The translations under genes were made by a program, and so were the position numbers. Positions 1 through 6,044 of a DNA stretch of 14,117 nt are shown piece by piece. Every line of letters begins with the position of its first letter. Positions within the stretch are counted from its first letter, which is position 1. The DNA is from Aquificaceae bacterium (GTDB lineage Bacteria > Aquificota > Aquificia > Aquificales > Aquificaceae): NCBI GenBank assembly GCA_015490115.1, contig WFYM01000096.1, positions 1 through 14,117 on the forward strand, read 5' to 3'. Under the pieces are notes generated by a model. That model was not told the origin of the DNA. It saw only the letters and a list, made by a program, of their open reading frames with translations, and did not search any database.

Positions 1-172
1 AGAGGTCCAAATACCTCGCCTCACCCGGGAGGCTGATCCTTTTCGGGGGGAGGAGCTTCGGCTTTTCCTCGACTATCCTTCCCACCACCCTGACTTTCAG
101 GCTGAACCTCTCCTCTAGATCGCTCCCGAAGGTGAAAAGGACGAAGCTAAAGAGCAGAATGACCTTCCACAT
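1..172 (-). CDS. Partial gene for an exported protein of unknown function (N-terminus only)
   Basis: An open minus-strand frame runs without a stop from an ATG at 172 to the window edge, giving the first 57 residues. They begin MWKVILLFSFVLFTFGS, a short basic start and a hydrophobic stretch typical of a signal peptide or membrane anchor. A charged region follows (DLEERFSLKVRVVGRIVEEK) and then a Lys/Pro/Leu-rich segment. A GGGG purine run lies about 7 bases before the ATG, so this start is plausible. The start lies inside the 3' end of pspA (26-bp overlap), which suggests translational coupling as the third gene of the htpX-pspA operon. I do not recognise the family. The visible alternating hydrophobic pattern would suit a beta-rich periplasmic or outer-membrane domain, but that is a guess. 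The rest of the gene lies outside the window. Confidence 0.6.
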   Translation of the reverse strand, partial: MWKVILLFSFVLFTFGSDLEERFSLKVRVVGRIVEEKPKLLPPKRISLPGEARYLDL

Positions 173-782
173 AGAGTTCCCCCAGATGGCAGGTGAGGTT
201 CAGCCCTTTGAGGACCGCCCTTTCACCTTCAAGGTCCACCACCGAATAGGAGGCGTTGTCGCAACCGAAGATCCAAAAGTGGGAGAGTCCTATGCCGAGG
301 AGATTGCAGAGCATACACCTTATAGGGACCGTGTGTGAGACTACACCGACCCTCTTCCCCTCGTGCTTTTCTCTTACCTCCCTCAGGAAGTCCGAAACCC
401 TCTCCATCACCTCCCTCAAACTCTCACCTCCTTCGAAGCTCGCCTTTTCAGGGTTCCTTATCCAAGTTTCGAACTCCTCAGGGAACCTTTTTTTAACCTC
501 CTCGACGAGGAGACCAGACCACCTCCCGTGGTCTATCTCCCTTATCCTATCGTCGGGGACGGGTTCTATACCGAGGTGCTTCCCTACTATCTTTGCTGTT
601 TCGAAGGTCCTCTTGAGCGGAGAGGTGTAAAGAACGTCAAGCCCGAGTTTTTTAAGTTCCCTTCCGAGAAGCTCAGCCTGCTCCCTCCCCCTTTCCGTGA
701 GTTCGGGATCGAGGAGACCCTGATACCTCCCTACCGTGTTCCACTCGCTCTCCGCATGTCTTATTATTATGAGCCTCAGCAT
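147..782 (-). CDS. pspA: Metal-independent phosphoserine phosphatase (histidine phosphatase superfamily)
   Basis: Predicted cytoplasmic enzyme that hydrolyses L-phosphoserine to serine, the last step of the phosphorylated serine pathway. The 211-residue protein has the histidine phosphatase signature RHAESEW with the phospho-accepting His9 and Arg8. Glu82 lies in IREIDHGRWSG and the second catalytic His150 in VVSHTVP. His85 and the C-terminal CHLGELYVE stretch match, from memory, the H. thermophilus PspA subunit, in which His85 contacts the phosphoserine carboxylate. This favours PspA over generic phosphoglycerate mutase or the inactive PspB partner. The length is as expected for the family. 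The gene starts 15 bp after htpX. The gap carries no Shine-Dalgarno sequence (it reads CTCCTC on the coding strand), so expression probably depends on reinitiation after htpX. The remaining uncertainty is substrate specificity. Confidence 0.88.
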   Translation of the reverse strand: MLRLIIIRHAESEWNTVGRYQGLLDPELTERGREQAELLGRELKKLGLDVLYTSPLKRTFETAKIVGKHLGIEPVPDDRIREIDHGRWSGLLVEEVKKRFPEEFETWIRNPEKASFEGGESLREVMERVSDFLREVREKHEGKRVGVVSHTVPIRCMLCNLLGIGLSHFWIFGCDNASYSVVDLEGERAVLKGLNLTCHLGELYVEGHSAL

Positions 783-797
783 TTAGAGGAGATCTTA

Positions 798-1670
798 TCA
801 CACCCTCTGCCCCATCCTCTCAGCTATCTCCATTAGCCTCTTTATCCTCTTCTCGGTGGAGGGGTGGGTGGAGAAGAGTTCCCATATGCCCTCCCCTTTT
901 AAGGGGTTCTCTATGAAGAGGTGGGCTGTTCCCTCGTTCACCTTAGCCGGGACCTGCATAACGTAGTTGTGTATCTTCTCGAGCGCCCTCGCAAGAGCGA
1001 GAGGACAACCGCATATGTAAGCTCCCGTCTCGTCGGCGAGATACTCCCTCGACCTCGATATAGCCATCTGGATTATGGCGGCTATTATGGGGGTCACGAT
1101 TATGAGCAGTATGCTACCTAATATTGCAAGAGGATTATTGTTGTTGTTTTCTTCACCTCTTCCCCAGCCGAAGATAAGCGCCCACTGGAGCCAGTTAACG
1201 ATCATGGATATGGCTCCCGCTATCGTCGCGGCTATGGAAGCTATGAGGACGTCCCTGTTCTTTATGTGGGCTATCTCGTGGGCAAGAACTCCCTTTAGCT
1301 CCTCCTCGTCGAGTATGTCGAGTATGCCCCTCGTCACCGCAACCGCTGCGTGTCCGGGACCCCTACCCGTTGCGAAGGCGTTGGGCTGTTCCATGGGGAC
1401 GAGGTATATCCTCGGCTTGGGTATGTTGGCTCTCCTCGAAAGCTCTTCTACCATCCTGTGGAGCCAAGGAGCTTCTTCGTAACTTATCTCCCTCGCACCG
1501 TACATCGAAAGGACTATCTTGTCCGAGAACCAGTAGGAGAGGAAGTTCATAACAGCGGCTATTATGAAGGCTATGAGCATCCCCGTTTTGCCAGCTATGG
1601 CGTTCCCGAGAAAGAGCAGTATGCCCGTTAGCAGTCCGAGAAGCAGAGCTGTCCTTATCATGTATCTCAT
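798..1670 (-). CDS. htpX: HtpX family membrane zinc metalloprotease (M48B)
   Basis: Inner-membrane protease that degrades misfolded or damaged membrane proteins; in E. coli HtpX belongs to the envelope stress response and overlaps FtsH in function. The 290-residue protein has two N-terminal membrane helices (about 6-26 and 30-48) and the zinc motif HEIAH at 131-135. The third ligand is Glu209 in SREYLADETG. Two further hydrophobic segments lie at about 143-168 and 182-203, and the C-terminal FSTHPSTEKRI typical of HtpX is at 267-275. A five-Asn run (175-179) lies in the loop between the last two helices. The ATG at 1670 is chosen because GGAGGAAGG ends 3 bases upstream with its GGAGG core 7 bases from the start. 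It is the first gene of a minus-strand operon with pspA and the truncated exported-protein gene. Confidence 0.93.
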   Translation of the reverse strand: MRYMIRTALLLGLLTGILLFLGNAIAGKTGMLIAFIIAAVMNFLSYWFSDKIVLSMYGAREISYEEAPWLHRMVEELSRRANIPKPRIYLVPMEQPNAFATGRGPGHAAVAVTRGILDILDEEELKGVLAHEIAHIKNRDVLIASIAATIAGAISMIVNWLQWALIFGWGRGEENNNNNPLAILGSILLIIVTPIIAAIIQMAISRSREYLADETGAYICGCPLALARALEKIHNYVMQVPAKVNEGTAHLFIENPLKGEGIWELFSTHPSTEKRIKRLMEIAERMGQRV

Positions 1671-1688
1671 GGTCCTTCCTCCGATCGC

Positions 1689-1717
1689 TTGTAATATCTT
1701 AACCGAAATCTTATATT
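1689..1717 (+). promoter_or_regulatory. Candidate sigma70-type promoter for phoH
   Basis: TTGTAA (1689-1694) and TATATT (1712-1717) are separated by 17 bases in the 76-bp gap between the divergent htpX and phoH genes. The predicted start of transcription is near 1724, leaving a leader of about 23 bases. The purine run AAGGAGA (1740-1746) directly abuts the phoH ATG, closer than the usual 5-9 base spacing. Confidence 0.5.
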
Positions 1718-1725
1718 TATTCTAA
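1696..1725 (-). promoter_or_regulatory. Candidate promoter for the htpX-pspA operon
   Basis: On the minus strand, TTAGAA (1725-1720) and TAAGAT (1701-1696) are 18 bases apart and placed to start transcription near 1689. This gives a leader of about 19 bases that contains the strong htpX ribosome binding site. The -35 match is poor (3 of 6) and the -10 fair (4 of 6). The element overlaps the better-formed phoH promoter on the other strand, so the two may compete. Confidence 0.35.
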
Positions 1726-1746
1726 CCCTGAGCGAAGTCAAGGAGA

Positions 1747-2781
1747 ATGATAGACAGGACGCTCGCTGAGGAGACGCTTGACCTCGAAAGATACGACGAG
1801 AAGTTCTACGCCATAGTGGGGAGAGGGGACGAGAACGTCAAATACTTCTCCAAAGTCTTCGACGTCAGGATAGTCCCGAGGGGAACACAGCTGATCGTCA
1901 AGGGTGAGGAGGAGAAGGTAAGGAGGTTCGTCTCCTTCTTGAGGGCTGTGATCTCGAGGCTCGAGAAGGAGACGATGACAGCAAAGGAGGTGAGGGAATA
2001 CGCCAAGGACTTCCTAACGAAGACGGAGGGTAAGGAGCTTCCCGAAGAGGAGGACGTTATACTCATCACCCACAGGAAGAGGGCGATAGTCCCCAAGACC
2101 CCGACACAGAAAAAGTACGTTGAAGCTATAAGGAGGAACGACATAGTCTTCGGCGTCGGTCCCGCGGGAACGGGGAAGACCTACCTTGCAATGGCTATGG
2201 CTCTCGCTCACTTAAAGGACCAGAAGGTGAACAAGATAATACTCACGAGACCCGCTGTAGAAGCCGGTGAGAAGCTCGGTTTCCTGCCGGGGACCATAGC
2301 TGAGAAGGTGGACCCTTACCTGAGACCCCTTTACGATGCCCTCTACGACATGGTGGACTACGACAAGGCTGCCTACATGCTCGAGAGGAACATAATAGAG
2401 ATAGCTCCCCTCGCCTTCATGAGGGGAAGGACCCTAAACGACGCCTTCATAATACTCGACGAGGCTCAGAACGCAACGAGGGAACAGATGAAGATGTTCC
2501 TCACGAGGATAGGCTTCGGCTCGAAGGTTGTGATCACGGGCGACATAACTCAGATAGATCTGCCGAGGAAGGAGCAGTCCGGACTCATAGAAGCCCTCAG
2601 GATACTGAGGGGGATAGAGGGTATAGCTTTCGTTTGGTTCTCTCAGGAGGACGTGGTAAGGCACCCGATAGTAGCTAAGATAATAGAGGCTTATGAGACC
2701 CATGAACGAGGTTCTGGTGAAGCTGAGGAAGGGGAGGAAAGGAAGGAAAAGCTTGGAGGAAAAGGCAAAGAGGGTCCTTGA
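1747..2781 (+). CDS. phoH: PhoH family ATPase
   Basis: PhoH-like cytoplasmic ATPase of the P-loop class, a family linked to RNA metabolism and commonly found next to ybeY. The 344-residue protein has an N-terminal KH-like region (about 20-90; IVGRGDENVKYFSKVF). Walker A GPAGTGKT is at 138-145 and Walker B IILDEAQN at 235-242. The family blocks ILTRPAVEAGEKLGFLPG (165-182) and VITGDITQIDLP (262-273) are also present. The conserved core ends near HPIVAKIIEAYE (306-317). The last 27 residues are a charged Glu/Gly/Lys tail encoded inside the start of ybeY (overlap 89 bp, or 80 if ybeY starts at its second Met). The start is uncertain because GGAG lies only 1 base from the ATG, but no better in-frame start is visible. 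It heads a tightly overlapping four-gene cluster. Confidence 0.92.
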   Translation: MIDRTLAEETLDLERYDEKFYAIVGRGDENVKYFSKVFDVRIVPRGTQLIVKGEEEKVRRFVSFLRAVISRLEKETMTAKEVREYAKDFLTKTEGKELPEEEDVILITHRKRAIVPKTPTQKKYVEAIRRNDIVFGVGPAGTGKTYLAMAMALAHLKDQKVNKIILTRPAVEAGEKLGFLPGTIAEKVDPYLRPLYDALYDMVDYDKAAYMLERNIIEIAPLAFMRGRTLNDAFIILDEAQNATREQMKMFLTRIGFGSKVVITGDITQIDLPRKEQSGLIEALRILRGIEGIAFVWFSQEDVVRHPIVAKIIEAYETHERGSGEAEEGEERKEKLGGKGKEGP

Positions 2782-3181
2782 GATCCTCGGCGTGGAAGGA
2801 GCGGAGCTTAGCCTTCTCATCACAGACGACGGGGAGATAAGGGAGCTGAACAGAAGGTATAGGGGAAAGGACGAGCCGACGGACGTCCTCTCTTTTCCTA
2901 TTGGAGAGACCGTCGGAGGGGTGAAGCTTCTCGGAGACGTGGTGATATCCTTTGAAACGGCAAGGAGAAAAGCAAAAGACCTCGGTGTATCGGTGGAGGA
3001 CGTCCTCGACAGGCTCCTTATCCACGGCATACTCCACCTCCTCGGCTACGACCACGAAAAGGGGGAAAGGGAAGCTGAGGAGTTCTTCAGCTTAGAGGAA
3101 AGGATCTATGCTGAGCTTAGAAGAAGTAAAAAAGCTTGTAGAGATCGGGAGAAGGTCTGTCCTCAGCGTCCTGAAGGGTGA
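2693..3181 (+). CDS. ybeY: Endoribonuclease YbeY (16S rRNA maturation)
   Basis: Single-strand-specific metal-dependent RNase involved in 16S rRNA 3' processing and ribosome quality control. The 162-residue protein carries the zinc motif HGILHLLGYDHEKG, with His111, His115 and His121. The substrate-binding block ELNRRYRGKDEPTDVLSFP is at 51-69, and LLGDVVIS is at 79-86. Two starts are possible: ATG 2693, with AGAGG 3 bases upstream, and ATG 2702, giving MNEVLVKLRK. The second fits the family's usual N-terminus slightly better, but its site is weaker. The last 17 or so residues (SKKACRDREKVCPQRPEG) extend past the usual YbeY end and are encoded within the next gene. The pairing with phoH is a widespread conserved arrangement. 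Confidence 0.93.
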   Translation: MRPMNEVLVKLRKGRKGRKSLEEKAKRVLEILGVEGAELSLLITDDGEIRELNRRYRGKDEPTDVLSFPIGETVGGVKLLGDVVISFETARRKAKDLGVSVEDVLDRLLIHGILHLLGYDHEKGEREAEEFFSLEERIYAELRRSKKACRDREKVCPQRPEG

Positions 3182-3695
3182 AGAGTTCGGAGTTCCGGAA
3201 GATGTGAAGGAGCGCTTTTTCGAAAAGAGGGGTGTCTTCGTTACGCTCCTTACCTTCCCGAAAAAGGAGCTGAGGGGCTGTGTCGGCATACCTTACCCCC
3301 TCTATCCCCTTTGGAGGGGTGTTGTTGAGGCTTCCATAGGTGCAGCCTTCAGGGACCCGAGGTTCGAACCCTTACGCCCCGAAGAACTCAGCTCCGTCCT
3401 CTGGGAGATATCTCTCCTCACGGAACCCGTTGAGATAAAGAAAGAAAGGATCTCCGAAGAGGTAAAGGTAGGTAGGGACGGTCTCATAGTGGAAAAGGGA
3501 AAGATAAGGGGACTGCTTCTTCCTCAGGTTCCCCTCAAGTTCGGGTGGGACCTCGAGGAGTTCCTCAGGCACACCTGCATGAAGGCTGGTCTCGGTCCGG
3601 ACTGCTGGAGGGAGGAGGGTGTTAAGATATACAGGTTCGAGGCTGAGGTCTTCGAGGAGGTGGAACCTTGGGGAGAGGTGAGGAGGGTAAGATAG
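3108..3695 (+). CDS. amrA: AMMECR1-domain protein (AmmeMemoRadiSam system protein A type)
   Basis: The 195-residue protein is a full-length AMMECR1 domain: the signature LRGCVGIPYPLYPL is at 55-68, AFRDPRFEPLRPEEL at 80-94, and GLLLPQVPLKFGWDLEEFL near 135-153. AMMECR1 proteins are conserved in archaea, bacteria and eukaryotes, and their reaction is not established. In many prokaryotes they sit beside Memo-like and radical SAM genes, but neither partner is in this window. The conserved cysteine of the RGC motif is Cys58. The ATG at 3108 is preceded by GAGGAAAGG and lies 74 bp inside ybeY, and no later start would keep the first helix of the domain. The gene overlaps nfi by 28 bp. The symbol follows the AmmeMemoRadiSam naming and is tentative because the rest of that system is not visible. 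Confidence 0.85.
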   Translation: MLSLEEVKKLVEIGRRSVLSVLKGEEFGVPEDVKERFFEKRGVFVTLLTFPKKELRGCVGIPYPLYPLWRGVVEASIGAAFRDPRFEPLRPEELSSVLWEISLLTEPVEIKKERISEEVKVGRDGLIVEKGKIRGLLLPQVPLKFGWDLEEFLRHTCMKAGLGPDCWREEGVKIYRFEAEVFEEVEPWGEVRRVR

Positions 3696-4342
3696 AGGAG
3701 CTAAAGCGTATACAGATAGAGTGTGCGAAGAAAGTTATAAAGGAGGACGACTTCAGCTCCGTGGAGACCGTGGGCGGGATGGACCTTACCTTCGAGAAGA
3801 TAGACGAAAACCCCACGAAAGCTTGGGCGAGCCTCGTCGTCGTCGAGCTGAAGAGCCTCAGAAAGGTATACGACCTCGTTATCGAGGACGTCGTCACCTT
3901 TCCCTACATACCCACCTTCCTCGCCTTCAGGGAGATGCCCCTCCTCCTCAAGCTCTACGAAAAGGCGAAGGTAAAGCCGGACGTTTACTTCATAGACGGT
4001 CAAGGGATAGCCCACCCGAGGGGATGCGGTATAGCCTCCCACTTCGGTGTGGAGACGGGGGAGGTGAGCGTAGGTGTAGCAAAGACAAAGCTCTTCGGCT
4101 ATTACAAAGAACCTGACCAGAAAAGGGGTAGCTACTCATACCTAAAATACAAGGACCAGATCATAGGTGCGGCTGTAAGGACGAAGGAGGGGTCAGCACC
4201 TATATTCGTCTCCACGGGTCACAGGATAAGTCTCAAAACAGCTATAGATCTCGTCCTCAAGACCTCAAAGCACAGGGTCCCCGAACCGACGAGGCTCGCC
4301 CACAACCTCCTCCAAAGCGTAAGGAAGAGGAGCCTCTTTTGA
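3668..4342 (+). CDS. nfi: Endonuclease V (deoxyinosine repair)
   Basis: DNA repair nuclease that cleaves the second phosphodiester bond 3' of deoxyinosine, the product of adenine deamination, a lesion favoured by heat. The 224-residue protein matches the family along its length. Metal and active-site residues seen are Asp39 (GGMDLTF), Glu89 (AFREMP), Asp110 (FIDGQGIAHP), His116, Lys139 and His212 (EPTRLAHNLL). The wedge motif is FPYIP (78-82), with Tyr80. Several of these numbers equal those I recall for the Thermotoga maritima enzyme (Tyr80, Glu89, Asp110, His116, Lys139). The start is TTG, supported by GGAGGTGG at 3656-3663 with 7 bases between GGAGG and TTG. The gene begins 28 bp inside the AMMECR1 gene and ends the overlapping cluster. 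Its stop codon overlaps the -35 box of the next promoter. Confidence 0.93.
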   Translation: MGRGEEGKIEELKRIQIECAKKVIKEDDFSSVETVGGMDLTFEKIDENPTKAWASLVVVELKSLRKVYDLVIEDVVTFPYIPTFLAFREMPLLLKLYEKAKVKPDVYFIDGQGIAHPRGCGIASHFGVETGEVSVGVAKTKLFGYYKEPDQKRGSYSYLKYKDQIIGAAVRTKEGSAPIFVSTGHRISLKTAIDLVLKTSKHRVPEPTRLAHNLLQSVRKRSLF

Positions 4343-4366
4343 CATTTAAGGAATTAAGAATATATT
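4339..4366 (+). promoter_or_regulatory. Promoter for the protein disulfide oxidoreductase gene
   Basis: A perfect TTGACA (4339-4344), overlapping the nfi stop codon, and TATATT (4361-4366) are 16 bases apart in an AT-rich gap. Transcription would start near 4373, only a few bases before the ribosome binding site AAGGAGGG (4376-4383). The whole leader would be about 17 bases. Confidence 0.7.
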
Positions 4367-4389
4367 TATAAACTTAAGGAGGGTATGAG

Positions 4390-5067
4390 ATGCTGCTCGG
4401 ACTCGATGTGAGGGACCAGATAAGGGACGTCTTTTCGAAAGAGTTTAAGGAACCCGTTACGGTGAGGGTCTTTTCTCAGACCATAGGTTGCGAGACTTGC
4501 CAAACTGTCGAGAGCCTCGTGAGAGAGCTTGTGGACGTGGTAGGTGAGGACAAGCTCAAGCTCCAAGTCCACACACCGGTTCTCGAAAAGGAGATAGCGG
4601 AGAGATACCGCGTCGACAGGGTCCCGACCATAGTGATAGAAGGTGAAAAGGACTACGGGATAAGGTATGTAGGTCTTCCTGCAGGTCTTGAGTTCAGCAC
4701 CTTCATACAGGGTATACTCCAAGTCTCCAAGAGGAAGCCCAAGCTCTCCGAGTCCACCCTCGAACTCCTGAAGGGTATAGACATACCGATAGACCTTATG
4801 GTCTTCGTTACAACTTCTTGCGGTTACTGTCCATCGGCTGCCGTTATGGCTTGGAACTTCGCCCTCGCGAGCGACTACATAACCGCGAAGGTAATAGACG
4901 CCTCCGAGAACCCCGACCTCGCTGAGAGGTTTCAAGTGGTAGGTGTCCCGAAGATAGTTATAAACGAGGGTATGGCTGAGTTCGTGGGCGCCCAGCCGGA
5001 AAACGCTTTCCTCGGATACATAATGGCGGTCTACGAAAAGCTCAAGGGAGACTCTCGAGGATCCTGA
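4390..5067 (+). CDS. Protein disulfide oxidoreductase with two thioredoxin folds (PDO)
   Basis: Cytoplasmic glutaredoxin-like disulfide oxidoreductase of the type found in hyperthermophilic archaea and Aquificota, where it makes, breaks and shuffles protein disulfides. The 225-residue protein has two tandem thioredoxin units. The first carries CETC at 34-37 with cis-Pro79 (RVPTIVIEG); the second carries CGYC at 144-147 with cis-Pro187 (GVPKIVINEG). No signal peptide is visible, in line with a cytoplasmic role. The AAGGAGGG site lies 6 bases before the ATG, and the gene has its own strong promoter. CETC differs from the more usual CPYC-like sites, so the two units probably have different redox potentials. 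The 3' end overlaps the convergent oxidoreductase gene by 26 bp. Confidence 0.9.
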   Translation: MLLGLDVRDQIRDVFSKEFKEPVTVRVFSQTIGCETCQTVESLVRELVDVVGEDKLKLQVHTPVLEKEIAERYRVDRVPTIVIEGEKDYGIRYVGLPAGLEFSTFIQGILQVSKRKPKLSESTLELLKGIDIPIDLMVFVTTSCGYCPSAAVMAWNFALASDYITAKVIDASENPDLAERFQVVGVPKIVINEGMAEFVGAQPENAFLGYIMAVYEKLKGDSRGS

Positions 5068-5824
5068 TATTTTCCATAGCCCTCTTCGTCGACCCCTCCC
5101 TCCTCATACCTTTTAAAAAGTCCTCCACCATCTCCAAAAGCTTATCCTTCTTCCCCTCTATTACCTTTTTTCCGAGGAGGAGCTTGTCCCTCATGAGGTC
5201 GACAAAAACCCTTCCGGAACTTGTCCTCAGGACCCACTCCCTCCTCGGGTCCGGGTGTTCCCAAGCTACCCTAAGTCTAAAGGGTATACCGCCCGCGGAC
5301 CCCTCCATCTCCCATACATCGTCCCTTTTAGTTTTCGAGACCTCAACCTTTCCGAATAGGTGCTGGAGAAGGTAAAGGTCGTGCCAAGCGAGGTCCCAAA
5401 AAGGATCTATGTATCCCCTCCCTTTTCCGAACCTCACTATATCGATCTCCTCCACCTCTATGTCCTTGGGAAGGCTTCTGATCGCTGTCGAGTAAAGCTC
5501 TATCTCGGAGATCTCCAAGTTCGGGTCTTCCCATATTTCTTCGAACTCAACGCTGGAAAGGGCGGGAGGCTTTTCCAAAAGGACGGGTATTCCCTTCTTT
5601 AAGAACTCTTTTGCTATGGTCACGTGGTCTTCCGGGTCAACCGCGACTATAACTTTGCTCACCTCCTCCTTCACGTCACCGAAGTGGCAGTAAAAGGGAC
5701 AGCTCTTGCAAAGTTCCATCTTAGAAGGGTCTATGTCGCAAAGGACGGGAGATATGTTCAGATCTATCAGCTTTTTCAGATACTTGGAACCCATGTTGCC
5801 GAGTCCGACGAGGAGAACGTGCAT
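5042..5824 (-). CDS. Short Gfo/Idh/MocA-family oxidoreductase with a cysteine cluster
   Basis: NAD(P)-dependent dehydrogenase-like protein of unknown substrate. The 260-residue protein opens with a Rossmann fold, GLGNMGSKYL (7-16), and has the family motif EKPPALS (84-90), which supplies catalytic Lys85. The D-x3-H pair Asp144/His148 (WDLAWHDLYLL) is also present. This keeps the usual Lys/Asp/His triad, so it may be active. It is shorter than typical members (about 330-370 residues). It also has an unusual cysteine cluster, Cys29, then LCKSCPFYCH with Cys39, Cys42, Cys46 and His47, in the loop after the second strand where the cofactor's ribose is normally bound. The start at 5824 has AAGGA about 8 bases upstream. 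It lies 13 bp after tRNA-Leu and is probably transcribed with it. The physiological substrate cannot be inferred. Confidence 0.82.
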   Translation of the reverse strand: MHVLLVGLGNMGSKYLKKLIDLNISPVLCDIDPSKMELCKSCPFYCHFGDVKEEVSKVIVAVDPEDHVTIAKEFLKKGIPVLLEKPPALSSVEFEEIWEDPNLEISEIELYSTAIRSLPKDIEVEEIDIVRFGKGRGYIDPFWDLAWHDLYLLQHLFGKVEVSKTKRDDVWEMEGSAGGIPFRLRVAWEHPDPRREWVLRTSSGRVFVDLMRDKLLLGKKVIEGKKDKLLEMVEDFLKGMRREGSTKRAMENIRILESLP

Positions 5825-5837
5825 CCTGATTTCCTTA

Positions 5838-5921
5838 TGCCGGAGGCGGGAGTCGAACCCGCACGCCCTTTCGGGCAGAGGATTTTGAATCCCCCGCGTC
5901 TGCCAGTTCCGCCACTCCGGC
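5838..5921 (-). tRNA. tRNA-Leu (anticodon CAA)
   Basis: The 84-nt minus-strand sequence folds as a class II tRNA. The acceptor GCCGGAG pairs with CTCCGGC, with discriminator A. The anticodon stem GGGGA/TCCTC holds the loop TTCAAAA, giving anticodon CAA (codon UUG). There is a long variable arm TGCCCGAAAGGGC and a T arm GCGGG-TTCGACT-CCCGC. CCA is not encoded (the discriminator is followed by TAAG), so it must be added by the CCA-adding enzyme. The 3' end is 13 bp from the downstream oxidoreductase start on the same strand. Confidence 0.97.
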
Positions 5922-5929
5922 TAACCTTA

Positions 5930-5938
5930 ATTATAACA
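5930..5938 (-). promoter_or_regulatory. Extended -10 promoter for tRNA-Leu and the oxidoreductase
   Basis: On the minus strand the sequence reads TGTTATAAT, a perfect TATAAT with the TGn extension. No good -35 hexamer is visible 16-18 bases further upstream, as is common for extended -10 promoters. The predicted start of transcription falls at 5921-5923, so the precursor would have only about 0-2 extra bases before the mature tRNA 5' end. Confidence 0.6.
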
Positions 5939-6005
5939 CTGTTGAAGAGGGAGATTCCATAAGTAAATTCTAATATGCAAATATCCTCAAGAGAGGTTTT
6001 TAAAA

Positions 6006-6035
6006 TTGAGATTGAATGTAAATTTTGATTATAAT
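6006..6035 (+). promoter_or_regulatory. Promoter giving a near-leaderless mRNA for the FMN-protein operon
   Basis: TTGAGA (6006-6011) and a perfect TATAAT (6030-6035) are 18 bases apart. The predicted start of transcription near 6042 is about 3 bases before the ATG at 6045, and no Shine-Dalgarno sequence occurs between them. The surrounding region 5922-6044 is AT-rich and otherwise holds no recognisable gene. Confidence 0.65.
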
Positions 6036-6044
6036 GTTATAAGT

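Noticed and set aside
1131..1147. Simple repeat encoding five Asn in htpX
   Set aside because: The codons are mixed AAC and AAT, the frame is intact, and loops of this kind vary in HtpX; no sign of functional instability.
5985..6001. CCTC-AAGA-GAGG followed by five T, resembling a plus-strand terminator
   Set aside because: The stem is only 4 bp, and no plus-strand transcript is expected to arrive here; it lies just upstream of the FMN operon promoter.
6006..6044. Upstream TTG start for the FMN protein, adding 13 residues
   Set aside because: It falls within the predicted -35 box, has no ribosome binding site, and would put a polar segment before a clear signal peptide.
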